In this document: positions 23,986 through 34,192 of the stretch, in pieces
Layout: each line of letters opens with the position of its first letter
Position numbering within the stretch: the first letter of the stretch is position 1
Assembly (NCBI GenBank): GCA_025766275.1
Contig: JAFKAC010000042.1
Coordinates: 1-64,000, forward strand
Source: Lactarius indigo
Lineage: Eukaryota > Basidiomycota > Agaricomycetes > Russulales > Russulaceae
Length of the DNA stretch: 64,000 bases
Reading direction: 5' to 3'
Notes under the pieces: generated by a model
What the model saw: only the letters and a program-made list of their open reading frames with translations
What the model was told of the DNA's origin: nothing
The model's database searches: none
Program-made: the position numbers and the translations under genes

Positions 23986-25171
23986 TTAGCTCGAGGCGAA
24001 CCTAGAGATGAACGCGATTTCAAATTCGTACGAATATTCGAGACACAAAGGGCGGTGACACGATACCTGCTCAAGCCGGCGGCATCGCCGTTGAACCTGT
24101 CTTGGTCGCCCGGGAAGGGACCGGAATCAGCGTACTGCCAGAACGTGGTGAAGCTGTGCAAATCATCAGTGACTGGAACCACACAGGTCTCAGGAAATGG
24201 TGCAATTACCCCCAGGAGGCAGGAAGGGTCCCGATGGTGGTGGCCCAGTGGGCGATCCAAAGCGCATTGGAACTGAAAGCAGCGCTGTTACCCGTGCACG
24301 AGGTCCACCAGCTCGTTGTAGTATATATCGCTGTGTGGAGAAAGAGTGTGAGATGAGATCTATTTGGTGAAAAAAGGCAGTGGAGAAACGCACTAGGGAA
24401 CCTAAAAAGTGAGTTGGTGTCAGAAGTTTGTGAGAGTACCGCGCCCTGTACAGCAGAAGGATGAGAAAGGAGGTTACCTAGCCGTCGCTGAATGATAGGT
24501 GTTGGAAAAGTCCTGGATCCAAGCCACCATCTGCGCCGCAGTGAGGCCGTAGCAGGTACCTTGGATAGAGATGATGAGTCAGAAATTGCAGGGACAACCC
24601 ACAAATGCGTCAAGAATAAGGGGCACCTTCCAAGTCGAGGGCTCCTGGGAGTGTGATACCGTCACCAGACCATCCACCTGCGTTCTAGTGTCAGTCATCA
24701 CCGTCACGTAAAGTGCCATAGTTATCCACTGACCTCCGTGTGCAAGGAAGAAGTTTGCCTGCGCTGCACCGGTGGAAGTGTCCGGGTGGGCAAAGTGATA
24801 GCCCCCGCGTATTACACCGGCGTTCGTCGCGCCGACATAGTTCGATGAGAAGTTAGGGTCAATGAACGCTGGGACAGTCACGACGGCGTCAGTCCACGTC
24901 AACAAAACGAGTCGCGGGGACCACATGGCCCGCGTGGGGAGGAAAGGGCTCGCGCTCAACTTGTGCCCTCGGTCGCCTTGATGTACGCGAACACGACGCC
25001 CTGGGACTTAATCGTGTTCCAGTTTAGGGTCCCCTGAAAGTGGGAGACGTCGATGCCCTGTGGGTCCGCGCGTTTCACAAGCGTCGGCTCGTTCCCGCTC
25101 CCAGGTGCGCCGTAGACGCCGAGTGACAGAGATAGAGTGGACAAGGTGAGTATTTGGAGAAGAGATCGCAT
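23986..25171 (-). CDS. Secreted GH25 lysozyme (Chalaropsis type), copy C
   Basis: Peptidoglycan muramidase, the most diverged copy. Start ATG 25169-25171: [19 protein letters not shown] signal peptide, LVKR processing site, then [20 protein letters not shown] and AYIKATEG. Exon 2 has [20 protein letters not shown] and AQANFFLAHGG. It is then interrupted by a 56 bp intron (24678-24733) that the other three copies lack, before [17 protein letters not shown] with the catalytic DxE. Downstream exons carry [17 protein letters not shown] and [20 protein letters not shown]. The terminal microexon encodes FASS and stop TAA at 23986-23988, unlike MALG in A and B. Intact. Confidence 0.9.
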
Positions 25172-27978
25172 GGCTGTAGGATCCTGGGGTATACTGAAAA
25201 GCTAGTACGACAGCCTATTTAATGCAAATCCCGGCTCCAAAACCATGTGCTTCATGAGGTCATGGAGAATGCAGAGAGTACTGCACAACGGAGTTGATTG
25301 ACAGCTGCGCGTGAAGCACTTGCGGAGGCCAACCTCGGGTTCTCTGCTGCTCCATAGGCTCCGTCTCACGCAACTCCCGTCTTGGGTTGGTTTCCTTGAC
25401 AGGTACAAGCATGACTCGTCGTCCTTGCTGGCGGTGGCGTCCGAAGATCCGAAGGTGGTGGCCCTGAAAGGAATCCTTTACATAGAGTCCTCTTCGTCTT
25501 TGGTTTGGCAGTAAACTTCGTCGCTGGAAGCAGAAAGTCACGCGGCAAACCCCCCCGGCGCTTCCTACATGTTCCCATGCATACTGACAACGTGACCCCC
25601 CGCCCCGATCGCCGTAGCCGATTTCGCTCGGCTTTTCTCTCGTTATCCATGTGGTACCCAGTTGTTCCTTAGTCTTCTGTGGCCCCGCCCTCGCTCATGA
25701 CCCGGGGCCTGGACTTCTCGACTTGGCGTTCGTTCTTGGCAGCCCCACCTTTAGGATGTTTGTTTTCTTTGTCCCCACTGACACTGCTCGGTCCGGTTTT
25801 CTTCCTTTCGTCTACCAGTCCCTCCCATCGCTGCCAAGAAAATCGAAGCAAACCCGCATCCCCTTAGCTTTATACGGGCATAGTCAGGAGGCTTTAGGTG
25901 CTCGAGGTGAAGTGTTGGGGGTTAAAATGTGACGTACTGGCTGGTCGTTCTCCTATCAGCGACCGGCTATAGCCTAGAACAATGCTGCCATATACGAGCG
26001 TATAAAGAAAATACTTGCAGAGGTACCCCCCTTCGGATTCACGCGAGGGAGCAGTTCAACGTTTGTCACAGTGTCGGAAAGCACTATGAAACAGCGGCAC
26101 TGAGCCAAGGTCTGGAACAACACAGTTGGATTTCGCGCTTTGAGGCGGGGCAGTACGCTCATCGTGCGGTCACCGAGAGCAGCAGACTCTCGAAGCCAGT
26201 CCAGTATCATTTGTTCCAATTCCCATCTTTCGCATACCTGACCTGGAACTGGCGGGTCATCTTCTCCCCCTCTCCAATCTCCCTATACTAGGCGACAACA
26301 GTGTCCGACCGTACCGCGCCAGTGGGAAATAAACCGATTGAATCGTGGAAGACACCACTCCGAAAACCTAGATTGAGGTTCGCTCGGTCCGGTCCCAGTC
26401 ACTGCACGACTGTGCAAGGCGTCATGCCAGAGAAGTTCAGACAGATAGCCACGAGAACGACGGATTTACGTTTCTAGCAGGCAAGCGCAGCAGACGGTGA
26501 CAGAAATGGCTTGATCGTGTTGATTTGGTAGCCATCAAGTCATTTGAATCCCCCCCATTTTGCAAAGGTCAGAGCAGGTCCCGTATGACCTATTGGAAGT
26601 GGAGACCAGCGTAGCAGAGCCCCCACTGGCAGGCCCACAAATGTTACGGCCGTCACGGGGTCGCAGATCCACCTTCAACATCCGTTTCTCCCGAATCCGA
26701 TGCCAACTGTCCCGGGAGATACGAGAGACGTCACACAGCTATACTGTAGTCCCGCCCCGGCACAGGACAGACGGCTTGATAAAAGCTGCAAGGTATCTGT
26801 ACCATTGGTGTCTGTAGTGATCACTGGCAGCAGGGGTACACAAAACCCGCACAGATCATGGGTCAGGTATTGCCGGGTACGGGTATGGGCAGCCTTCTTC
26901 AACCTAAGGCAAACCCTTGGGTGTACCGGCACCATGCTACACCAGAGATGCAGAGAAGTGAAGAAGAGACTCCGAGTCCGAGTCACTGTACGGCCCGGGT
27001 GAGGAGAGCTGAGGTCCAATCCCATTATGTAAGATAGACATGAACGTGTAGCATCTCCGAATGAATTACGAGCTCGAGCCTCGAGCCTGGCTGGAACTAC
27101 AACTGAGTTAACAACTCGGTTTGGTTAGCAATGTGGTAGAATCGCGTTACAAGCAATGTGCCGTTGTTACAGCCACACTCATAGGTGATATTTGGCGCTC
27201 ACTCTCTGACAAAAAAGGACCATCTCATTGTTATTCGCAATAACGAAATTCACCCTTTGAGGCAAGGTCTAGCAGGCCACAACTGGTCAAAACTCGAAGC
27301 ACGCAATTTTGAGACATCAAGTCATTTATTCCCGTGTGCTTTTCATGGTCTAGAGCAGGACCAGTGAGCTCTCTGGAACGTGATTACTAACGTCAACGTG
27401 GCAAAATTCCAAGAAGAGACGCGTGGAAATTTCCCCACAAATTCGTATCCTGTACTACAACTGACTTGGAAAGACGATTCCCCCTTCCCCATTTATGGCA
27501 CCAGCAACGAGGGGAACTTCTGGAATCTCCAATCTCCCAGGTGGTCCACATTCGACCCACCATATATACTGTAAGGTGAAGGCGACTGCAGAGAGAGAAT
27601 CCATTGACTAGCACCCAAAACGCGACCTCATGTGATTTGGTCGGATGGATAGGCCGAGGATTGGAACCAATATAGAATTCCAGTACCATCCGGACTGTTG
27701 CCACACGTCATGCGGCCCAGACGACCGGAGAAAGAGGTGAATAATATTGGGCGACAGAGAAACATGCCACAACTCCCGCGTGCACTGCCACAGCTCCAAT
27801 AAGTAGCCACCGTGGCTCACACGACCAGAAATAGCGCAATCAGCCCAATGCTTTGTTGTGAAATTTTTTCGATTTTCGTGCGCCACAGGGGTAAATAGCC
27901 CCGCATAGCACTTTCGCAATGAGTATCAACGAGTATACAACAAGTCGTTTTCTACTCTGAATTCCTAACCCTGTCACT
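25172..27978. other. Spacer between lysozyme copies C and D
   Basis: About 2.8 kb. The left end (25205-25310) holds a diverged version of the lysozyme promoter (TTTGCATTAAATA near 25217, GACCTCATGAAG near 25250, CAGCTGTCAATC near 25295-25307 on the minus strand). Elsewhere no supportable gene; open frames at 25651-25932 and 26675-27025 have no recognised motif. Confidence 0.45.
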
Positions 27979-29085
27979 TTACGAGCCCAGAGCCATCCTA
28001 GAGACGAAGGAGGTTGTTTTAATCTTTGCGCGAACAACAAAAAAAAAACAGTGGGACACGTACCGTTTCAATCCGGCAGCGTCACCGTTGAACAAATCCT
28101 GGTCTCCTGGGTAGGTACCAGAGTCTGCGTACTGCCAGAACGTGGTGTAGCTTGTGAAAATGCCGTCAGCAACTATATAGTTTTCGGGGAAATGGAAGTA
28201 AATTTACCTCCAGCCGGCGGGGAGGGTGCCGATGGAAGCGGCCCAGTGGGCGATCCAGAGCGGGCTGGTCGAGCCGAATGCGGCGCTGTTACCCGTGCAC
28301 GAGGTCCACCAGCTCGTCGTGGTGTAAATCACTGAGGGTGGGGTGTAAGTAAGAGATGACGACCGAGTCTACAAAGAAAAGAAACGCACCTGGGTACCTA
28401 TCCGCGATGCAAGTCGTAGTTTGAAACAAATGTGTGTGAGAATCACGCCAAGCAACAGCAGAAAGATGACTTACCTGGTCGTCGCGGCATGGTACGTGTT
28501 GGCAAAGTCGTGGATCCAGGAGACCATCTGTGCGGCAGTGAGGCCGGCGCAAGAGCCTTGGATACAGAGACGAGTCAGAAAACACATAGTATGCGAAAAG
28601 AAAAAAAAAGGGTAGGCACCTTCGAGGTCGATAGCACCGGGGAGCGTGATCCCGTCGCCAGACCACCCGCCTCCATGAGCGAGGAAGTAGTTAGCCTGCG
28701 CCGCACCGCTAGAGGTATCCGGGTGCGCAAAGTGGTACGCGCCGCGTATGATGCCGTTGTTGGTCGCGCCAACGTAGTTCTGGCTGAAGTACGGGTCGAT
28801 GAATGCTGTTCAGTTTTCGCAGCAGTCAGTAGAAAGAACAAGTGTGGGTGGAGTGGAGGGTGCTCAACTTGTGCCCTCGGTAGCCTTGATGTAGGCGAAC
28901 TGGACGCCCTGGGACTTGATCGTGGCCCAGTTGAGGCTGCCCTGCCAGTTGGAGACGTCGCATCCCTGGGGATCCGCGCGCTTCACGAGCGCCGGCCCAC
29001 TCTCGCTCTCGGGAGTGGGTGCGCCGGCGACGCCGAGCGACAGAGAGAGAGTGGCCAAGGCGATGATTTGGAGGAGAGATCGCAT
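27979..29085 (-). CDS. Secreted GH25 lysozyme (Chalaropsis type), copy D
   Basis: Peptidoglycan muramidase. Start ATG 29083-29085: signal peptide [19 protein letters not shown], propeptide with LVKR, then [20 protein letters not shown]. Note Cys where A, B and C have Ile, directly before the catalytic Asp. Exon 2 (~28615-28805) has [20 protein letters not shown] and catalytic LPGAIDLEG. Later exons carry WIQDFANTYHAATT-like sequence, a [20 protein letters not shown] block and [20 protein letters not shown]. The terminal microexon encodes MALGS, TAA at 27979-27981. Both catalytic acids are present. Promoter-like blocks at 29140-29235. A long inverted repeat begins ~390 bp upstream. Confidence 0.92.
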
Positions 29086-29139
29086 TGTTTGTAGAAAAGA
29101 TGCTTTTGCTGAGGACAACAAATCACTCGAACAACCGCA

Positions 29140-29235
29140 GCGCAATTTATGCAAAAATCCGCGTCTGCACTCCCCATGTGCTTCGTGTGGTCACGATGCA
29201 AAGAACCTCGCGAGCGGGTTGACAGATGCGCGTGT
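29140..29235 (-). promoter_or_regulatory. Conserved promoter of lysozyme copy D
   Basis: Minus-strand TTTTTGCATAAATTGCGC about 60 bp upstream of the start codon, then GTGACCACACGAAGCACATG (29176-29195), matching the same block in copy A. The CAGCTGTCA block is degenerate here (GCGCATCTGTCAACC, 29219-29233). Confidence 0.5.
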
Positions 29236-29477
29236 TACAAGATCGAGTGGGAGTATGGATGCACGAGTCGGATGCTTCGTCTGTCACGAAGCGTCGTGGC
29301 GCATCGCGGTCCAGGGTCTACACTTTGGACATTGTGCACGGCAGTGCAATTCGGAGATACCCCAATAAGATACTGAGAAATGGCAGCGTATGCGACTCGG
29401 AGCAGTATAGAGGTCCGCGTTTTGGAACTGGTGTGGCACGCTCGTCATGAGGCTGTCGAGACCAGACACTCGAAGGT

Positions 29478-30085
29478 GTTGTGAACCGAATGAGTCAGCG
29501 TGACTCATCGTAGTCTTGTGACCTCTCCGTATTATGAAAGCAACGCGCAAGCCTGTATATTGCAGGTATTCCGAGATCGTTTCCTACTGAATGTCTCAGA
29601 TGTATTCTTGTAAGATAGGAGTATGCCGCGTCAGCGCGACGCGCAAGCGTGTAGTCAAAATGTATTCAAATCAGCGAGTTTGCGACAGGAATCACAGAAT
29701 TCTCTCGCCCATCTTTCCCTGCCGTCACAAATCTCTTAGCCAGAAGTCACACGGAAGTGGGCAACATCACAAAGGAGCACCGTCACGTGGCGATTCAAAC
29801 ATGTGATGTCGCCCACCTCCGTGTGACTTCTGATGACTAACGATTTGTGACGGCAGGGAAAATGGGCGAGAGAATTCTGTGATTCCAGTCGCAAACTCGC
29901 TGTTTAAATACATGAGCTACTATGCTTGCGCGTCGCGCTGACGCGGCCCTCTCCTATTCCTACAAGAATATATCTGAGACATGAGAAGGGAGACAATCTC
30001 GGAATACCTGTATTATACAGGCTTGCGCGTCGTCTTAATAATATCCGCGAGTCACAGGTTAACGGATGAGTCATGTGTTCACAAC
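29478..30085. repeat. Long inverted repeat (near-palindrome, ~290 bp arms, ~32 bp loop)
   Basis: Left arm 29478-29770 and right arm 29803-30085 are imperfect reverse complements. Examples: GTTGTGAAC (29478) against GTTCACAAC (30077); CGCGCAAGCCTGTAT against TACAGGCTTGCGCG; GAATTCTCTCGCCCAT (29698 on) against ATGGGCGAGAGAATTC (ending 29876); GTGGGCAACATCAC against GTGATGTCGCCCAC at the centre. No coding sequence recognised. It could be a fold-back or MITE-like element, or an inverted duplication. No clear target-site duplication seen. Confidence 0.85.
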
Positions 30086-30936
30086 AACAATCAGGTGGCA
30101 CGTGGTTCGCTTCGGCATTTTCCTGCGAGGCATCTGGCAAAGCCCGTTGCGGCGTAACAGTTCTTACGTCGCACGACCACAGAAAGCTATTTCGAGCTCA
30201 AACACAAGACCACATCCGTCGCGAACTTCGACGCTCGAACAACGCCGAGTCGGAGACACGATATAAATAGCACAGAGTCAATCAGCTTAAATGATAGAGT
30301 GTGTACCGCATAGGATTTTGTACCCCAAGGTGCATAATTACGGTAAGGGGCGCCAAATCTAGAAAACTTGAACGAGGGTTTTTCTTCTCATGGTGATGGC
30401 ATCAGCTTTGTCGCGTCCTTGTAGATACAACGCAAAAAACGAACGGAACTTGGAGACTCCGATACCCGGTAGTATAAGAGGAGGTAACTTATCGGCCTAT
30501 TGCGGTACTTTCGATGGGACCCTTTTTTTTTCCAACGTTCGTGGTTGCGGTAGGTTGTCGTTTTGCGACGTGCAACTGCTGTTTTCCGTCATCCAATCGA
30601 CAAATTTGGTTACTACTATAGTTTACCAGCGCACAGGCGCATAGCGTATAGGTATTACTCTACTCTGAGCATAACATCCCTGGGCCCGCTTATAGCACAC
30701 ACCCTCACCTCCGGCGCAGATCATGTATCACATCCCCCCTCCCCTCTCCAAAAAAAAAAGGAAAACTCTGAGGTGTTGCTTGGAGGGAGGTGCCCTTCTC
30801 GGGCGACGAAGTGTAGACAGAAACCGGAAAAGGAAGAAAGAAAAAAAAAGGAAGGCCTTGTGATGCCGATGACGAGAGGGAGAGCGAGACGACTTCTTTT
30901 TTTTTTTTTTCGTTGGTTTTGGTGGTATAATAGTGA
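30086..30936. other. Intergenic region, no gene seen
   Basis: Gene-free spacer between the inverted repeat and the G-gamma gene. Contains GATATAAATAG at 30258-30268 with no convincing downstream start, and A-rich and T-rich runs (30750-30910) that probably belong to the 3' region of the G-gamma gene. Confidence 0.4.
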
Positions 30937-31318
30937 TTACTGTAGGTTACAACATCCACCGCCCGTCTGTGGGGCGTATGGGTCTTCGGTTTTACTGACG
31001 GGGCCCCACACGGACGGAACCTGCACGGAAGGAAATGGGGGTATCAGTACGGATATAGCTAAATGCTCGGACACGGGACGCCGCCTGGGTACGAGCAACG
31101 ATGGTGGGGAAGGGAAGGAGGAATGAGCGGAGGGGAGAGAGGTGAGAGAGACTGACAAGATGATCTGTAGTTGTCTTGCAGTATCGTATGATGCTTGCGC
31201 TCGCTTCGCTCACGCGTATGCGTGGGCGACCGAGGTCTTCGCGCAGGCGCTGGTTGTGCTCGAGCAAACGGCGGAGCTTCAACTCGGACATGGATGGCTT
31301 TGGGCGTGAGGAGGACAT
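30937..31318 (-). CDS. Heterotrimeric G-protein gamma subunit
   Basis: Small prenylated subunit that pairs with G-beta at the plasma membrane in pheromone and nutrient signalling. Exon 1 from ATG 31316-31318: [20 protein letters not shown], then [20 protein letters not shown] and the [11 protein letters not shown] end. A GT..AG intron (donor GTCAGT, acceptor CCGTGCAG) joins to [18 protein letters not shown] and the C-terminal GGGCCNLQ, stop TAA 30937-30939. Length about 81 residues, normal for fungal G-gamma. The end is a CaaX box preceded by a Cys suited to palmitoylation. The final Gln is unusual, as fungal homologues commonly end in Met. Confidence 0.93.
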
Positions 31319-32245
31319 GGTGGTGGAGAGGGGATGCGAAGGGGGGGGGTATACTGAAGAGGGGGGGAGGCTGCTCTGCGCTGCAACGCTATTGTGGTGG
31401 GCGTTGCGAGTGAGAAAAGAAGACGTGTGACAGATAAGGCAGGAGAACACGCACCTCAAGGAAGGAGAGGTATGTTTGTGTGTTGGTCAGGCAACGACGG
31501 TGCGATGCACACGGCGATCGGTGGTTATTGGGAGATGTGTCAAAAGGATGGGAGGGATGTAGCGCCTATTGAGAGAGACAAAGGAGAAAAAAAGAAGTGG
31601 CTTACGGAAAGCGAGAGAAGAAGAGAGAAGAAGAAGGAAAAAAAAAGGATGAGGAAGGAGAGTGGATGGGTCGAGTGGATGGAACCCAGAGAGGAGGGGG
31701 AAGTAACACCGGACGAGCACCTACAGGCACCGGCGTCCCTCTGATTACCGCACGTGTAAGTCGTAACCGTACGCCAGCGAGTCGCTTAGGTGCCCAAATG
31801 GGGCCACTCCTCTTGGACCCACCGCTCCCTCCTCCGGTAAAAAGCACAGCATATATACAGTACAGTCATTTTGTCTGATACCACAAGAAACATACAACTA
31901 CAACAAATAACAAGGATCACTACTTTCGTCACTGGATTTATGTCGGGCCCTTTTGGCCCCGCTCGACAAAAACAGAGATAATTCGATGGATGGGATCTCT
32001 CATCTCATCTCAGGCTGCCACGCACACTCCCACGTTCTGTCCATTTGCACCACTCAATAATGAAAAGCACCCTGCCAATTTTTTGTTGTTGTTGTAATCT
32101 CCTTGACTATCAACGCCTTTTTAGGCAGGTGGGGTTATCAGGCGCGCGCTCAGTAGACAGGTATGACAGTATTACAAGCGTAACAGCGCTGAATATTGTA
32201 CCCTATCAGGCCGTTGAAAGTGCGCCCAAGTCTATGCGACACCGT
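31319..32245. other. Intergenic region between G-gamma and thioredoxin genes
   Basis: Both neighbours are on the minus strand, so this holds the G-gamma promoter and the thioredoxin 3' end. Purine-rich runs at 31580-31660 would lie upstream of G-gamma as a CT-rich tract on its coding strand, a common feature of basidiomycete promoters. No gene seen. Confidence 0.45.
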
Positions 32246-32935
32246 CTAAACCTCTTCGAGGAACTTGCGCACGCCGCCCTCAGGCAGCGCCCCAACGAAC
32301 TGCTTCACTGGCTCACCATCGCGGAACGCGACGACCGTCGGGAGCGCGCGGACCTGTCCCACATGCCAAGGATAAATGAACGAACGAAGAATGAAGAGTT
32401 TCATCAATCAGCACTATCATCACGGACACCGTCTGTATTAACGGGGAGCCGCGCACCTGGTACTTCTGCGCGAGCGCACCGTGCACGTCCGTGTCGACGA
32501 TGACGAGATCAACAGGCCGACCCGACCCCGTCTTCGTCTCCAAGTCCCCAGCGAGCTTCTCCAGGACAGGCGAGAGCACTTTGCACGGACCGCACCAGCT
32601 GCGTTTCGTTCCGGGGGCACCCCAGGCAACTCATCAGTAACGAAAAATTGGCAAGGACTCGGAAGAACGCACTCGGCGTAAAAGTCAACGAGCACCACGC
32701 GTTCATTTGTTTTCGTAGCAGAAGTGACCCTGCTGAAGGTCTAGTACGCGTCGTGTCAGAACGGCACAACCCGGGGGGGGGAGGAGAACCGCGAAGCGGC
32801 GAATAAAGAAAAGTCTCGATTTACCGCTTCGTCAGCACCGTGGAACTGCTCGAACCTGCACCTCGAAACTGAGAAGGAACGTGTAGGGACGGAGAACAAA
32901 AGGGAGGGTAGCCTTGTTGCCGCACGGACGTACAT
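32246..32935 (-). CDS. Mitochondrial thioredoxin
   Basis: Small dithiol oxidoreductase that reduces protein disulphides. Start ATG 32933-32935 gives an Arg-rich, acid-free presequence (MYVRAATRLPSLLFSVPTRS) typical of mitochondrial import. Intron 1 (donor GTAAAT, acceptor GTACTAG) leads to TFSRVTSATKTNERVVLVDF. Intron 2 splits the active site, giving YADWCGPCKVLSPVLEKL with the WCGPC redox motif. The next exon encodes LVIVDTDVHGALAQKYQV; the last gives RALPTVVAFRDGEPVKQFVG with the conserved cis-Pro, ending LEEV and TAG at 32246-32248. All joins are frame-consistent. The compact bacterial-like form with a presequence favours the mitochondrial paralogue over cytosolic thioredoxin. Confidence 0.92.
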
Positions 32936-33586
32936 TGTTCCCGAGAAGATCGAGTCTGATGGGCTGCATTCGCGTGGATCACATGTGGTGCTTTTTTCTC
33001 ACGGTTACCATGAGCCAAAATTGCGACGGAATCAACGTTGCCCTCATTTCCGGGGTCCAATTGTCGTGATTTCCCTCTCCTAGTCCTGAAGCTACAATGG
33101 CATCCCTTCCCTCTGGGACTGTAGCGCACCGCCAAAAAGTGGCATTTTCATGCGAACGGATCAATTATCAGTCACAAACTGACCTGTGCATTTTCTGATG
33201 GAGCGAATAGCAGATGCCACATCGCCAATGATGCTATGAAAATGTTGGCGGCTGCCATTGGTTGGCGTAGCAACCAACTGAGGTGAGACCCACTAACTCG
33301 GCCCCAGCGTCATTCACCCTATTTAATCTCTCCCTTCCTGCCTGATTGACCCCCCCATCCCTCCCTCGAGCCAATTTTCCCTCTTTCTTTGTTGTCGTCC
33401 GAGCAGGGTACGTTCTCCCCCCCCTTCCCCTTGTTGGTCCCTCCTTTCTCACTAAATTCCTTCCTCAATAGTTCTCGCAAAGCCCTACTACACTACCACA
33501 AGTTCTCAGTTCTTTTAATCCGGCCTTTGCCCAGTTTTCCTCCGCACGTCCAACAGACACTTCCAACGAAAGAAAAATAAATCAAG
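32936..33586. promoter_or_regulatory. Divergent promoter region, thioredoxin / copper protein
   Basis: 650 bp between divergent start codons. The right half (33310-33540) is pyrimidine-rich with CTATTTAATC at ~33320, which would give a long leader for the copper-protein gene. No other gene seen. Confidence 0.4.
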
Positions 33587-34192
33587 ATGCGTTTCACCCT
33601 CGCCTCCGCTGCTCTTGCCATCGCCGCCGCCACCTCTGCGTCCGCGCAAAACAACATCCAAGTCCAGGTCGGCAGCAACGGGCTCGCCTTCTCCCCAAGC
33701 TCCGTCAACGCCTCGGTCGGCGACACCGTCTCCTTCGTCTTCTACCCGAAGAACCACACGGTCACCCAATCGTCCTTCGCCGCGCCCTGCCAGCCCCTCG
33801 CGAGCGGTATCGACTCGGGCTTCCAGCCCGTCGCCGTCGGCGCGACACAGGCCCCCTCGTTCTCGATCACCGTCAACGCCACCACCCCGCTCTGGTTCTA
33901 CTGCCGCCAGACGAGCCACTGCGAGTCCGGCATGGTCTTCGCCATCAACCCAACGGCCAACAAGTCGTTTGAGGCGTTCCAGGCTACCGCTAAGGCCTCC
34001 TCCGCCGACGGTACCCCGCCCTCGTCGTCGTCGTCCCCCTCCGCCTCCGGCTCCTCGGCGCAGTCCCCCTCGTCCACCGGGTCTGGCACGTCATCGTCCT
34101 CGACGGCGTCACCCAACTCTGCCATCACCACCGGTGCACGCGCAGGCAGCCTCCTCGCGGCACTTGGCTTGGCCGCAGGTATCTTACTATAG
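33587..34192 (+). CDS. Secreted GPI-type blue-copper (cupredoxin) protein
   Basis: Single-exon gene. Signal peptide MRFTLASAALAIAAATSASA is followed by one plastocyanin-like beta-barrel (residues ~21-125). All four type 1 copper ligands are visible: His in PKNHTV, and Cys, His and Met in the C-x4-H-x4-M motif YCRQTSHCESGM. After the barrel comes a Ser/Thr/Pro-rich linker (residues ~135-180) and a hydrophobic end (LLAALGLAAGILL) that fits a GPI-attachment signal, so the protein is probably anchored at the cell surface. Members of this fungal serine-rich cupredoxin group are often expressed during development or host contact; the electron-transfer partner is unknown. Confidence 0.9.
   Translation: MRFTLASAALAIAAATSASAQNNIQVQVGSNGLAFSPSSVNASVGDTVSFVFYPKNHTVTQSSFAAPCQPLASGIDSGFQPVAVGATQAPSFSITVNATTPLWFYCRQTSHCESGMVFAINPTANKSFEAFQATAKASSADGTPPSSSSSPSASGSSAQSPSSTGSGTSSSSTASPNSAITTGARAGSLLAALGLAAGILL

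Noticed and set aside
30563..31126. 187-codon open frame on the + strand
   Set aside because: Overlaps the G-gamma gene antisense, is low-complexity (Lys/Glu, Phe runs) and begins with a non-ATG codon.
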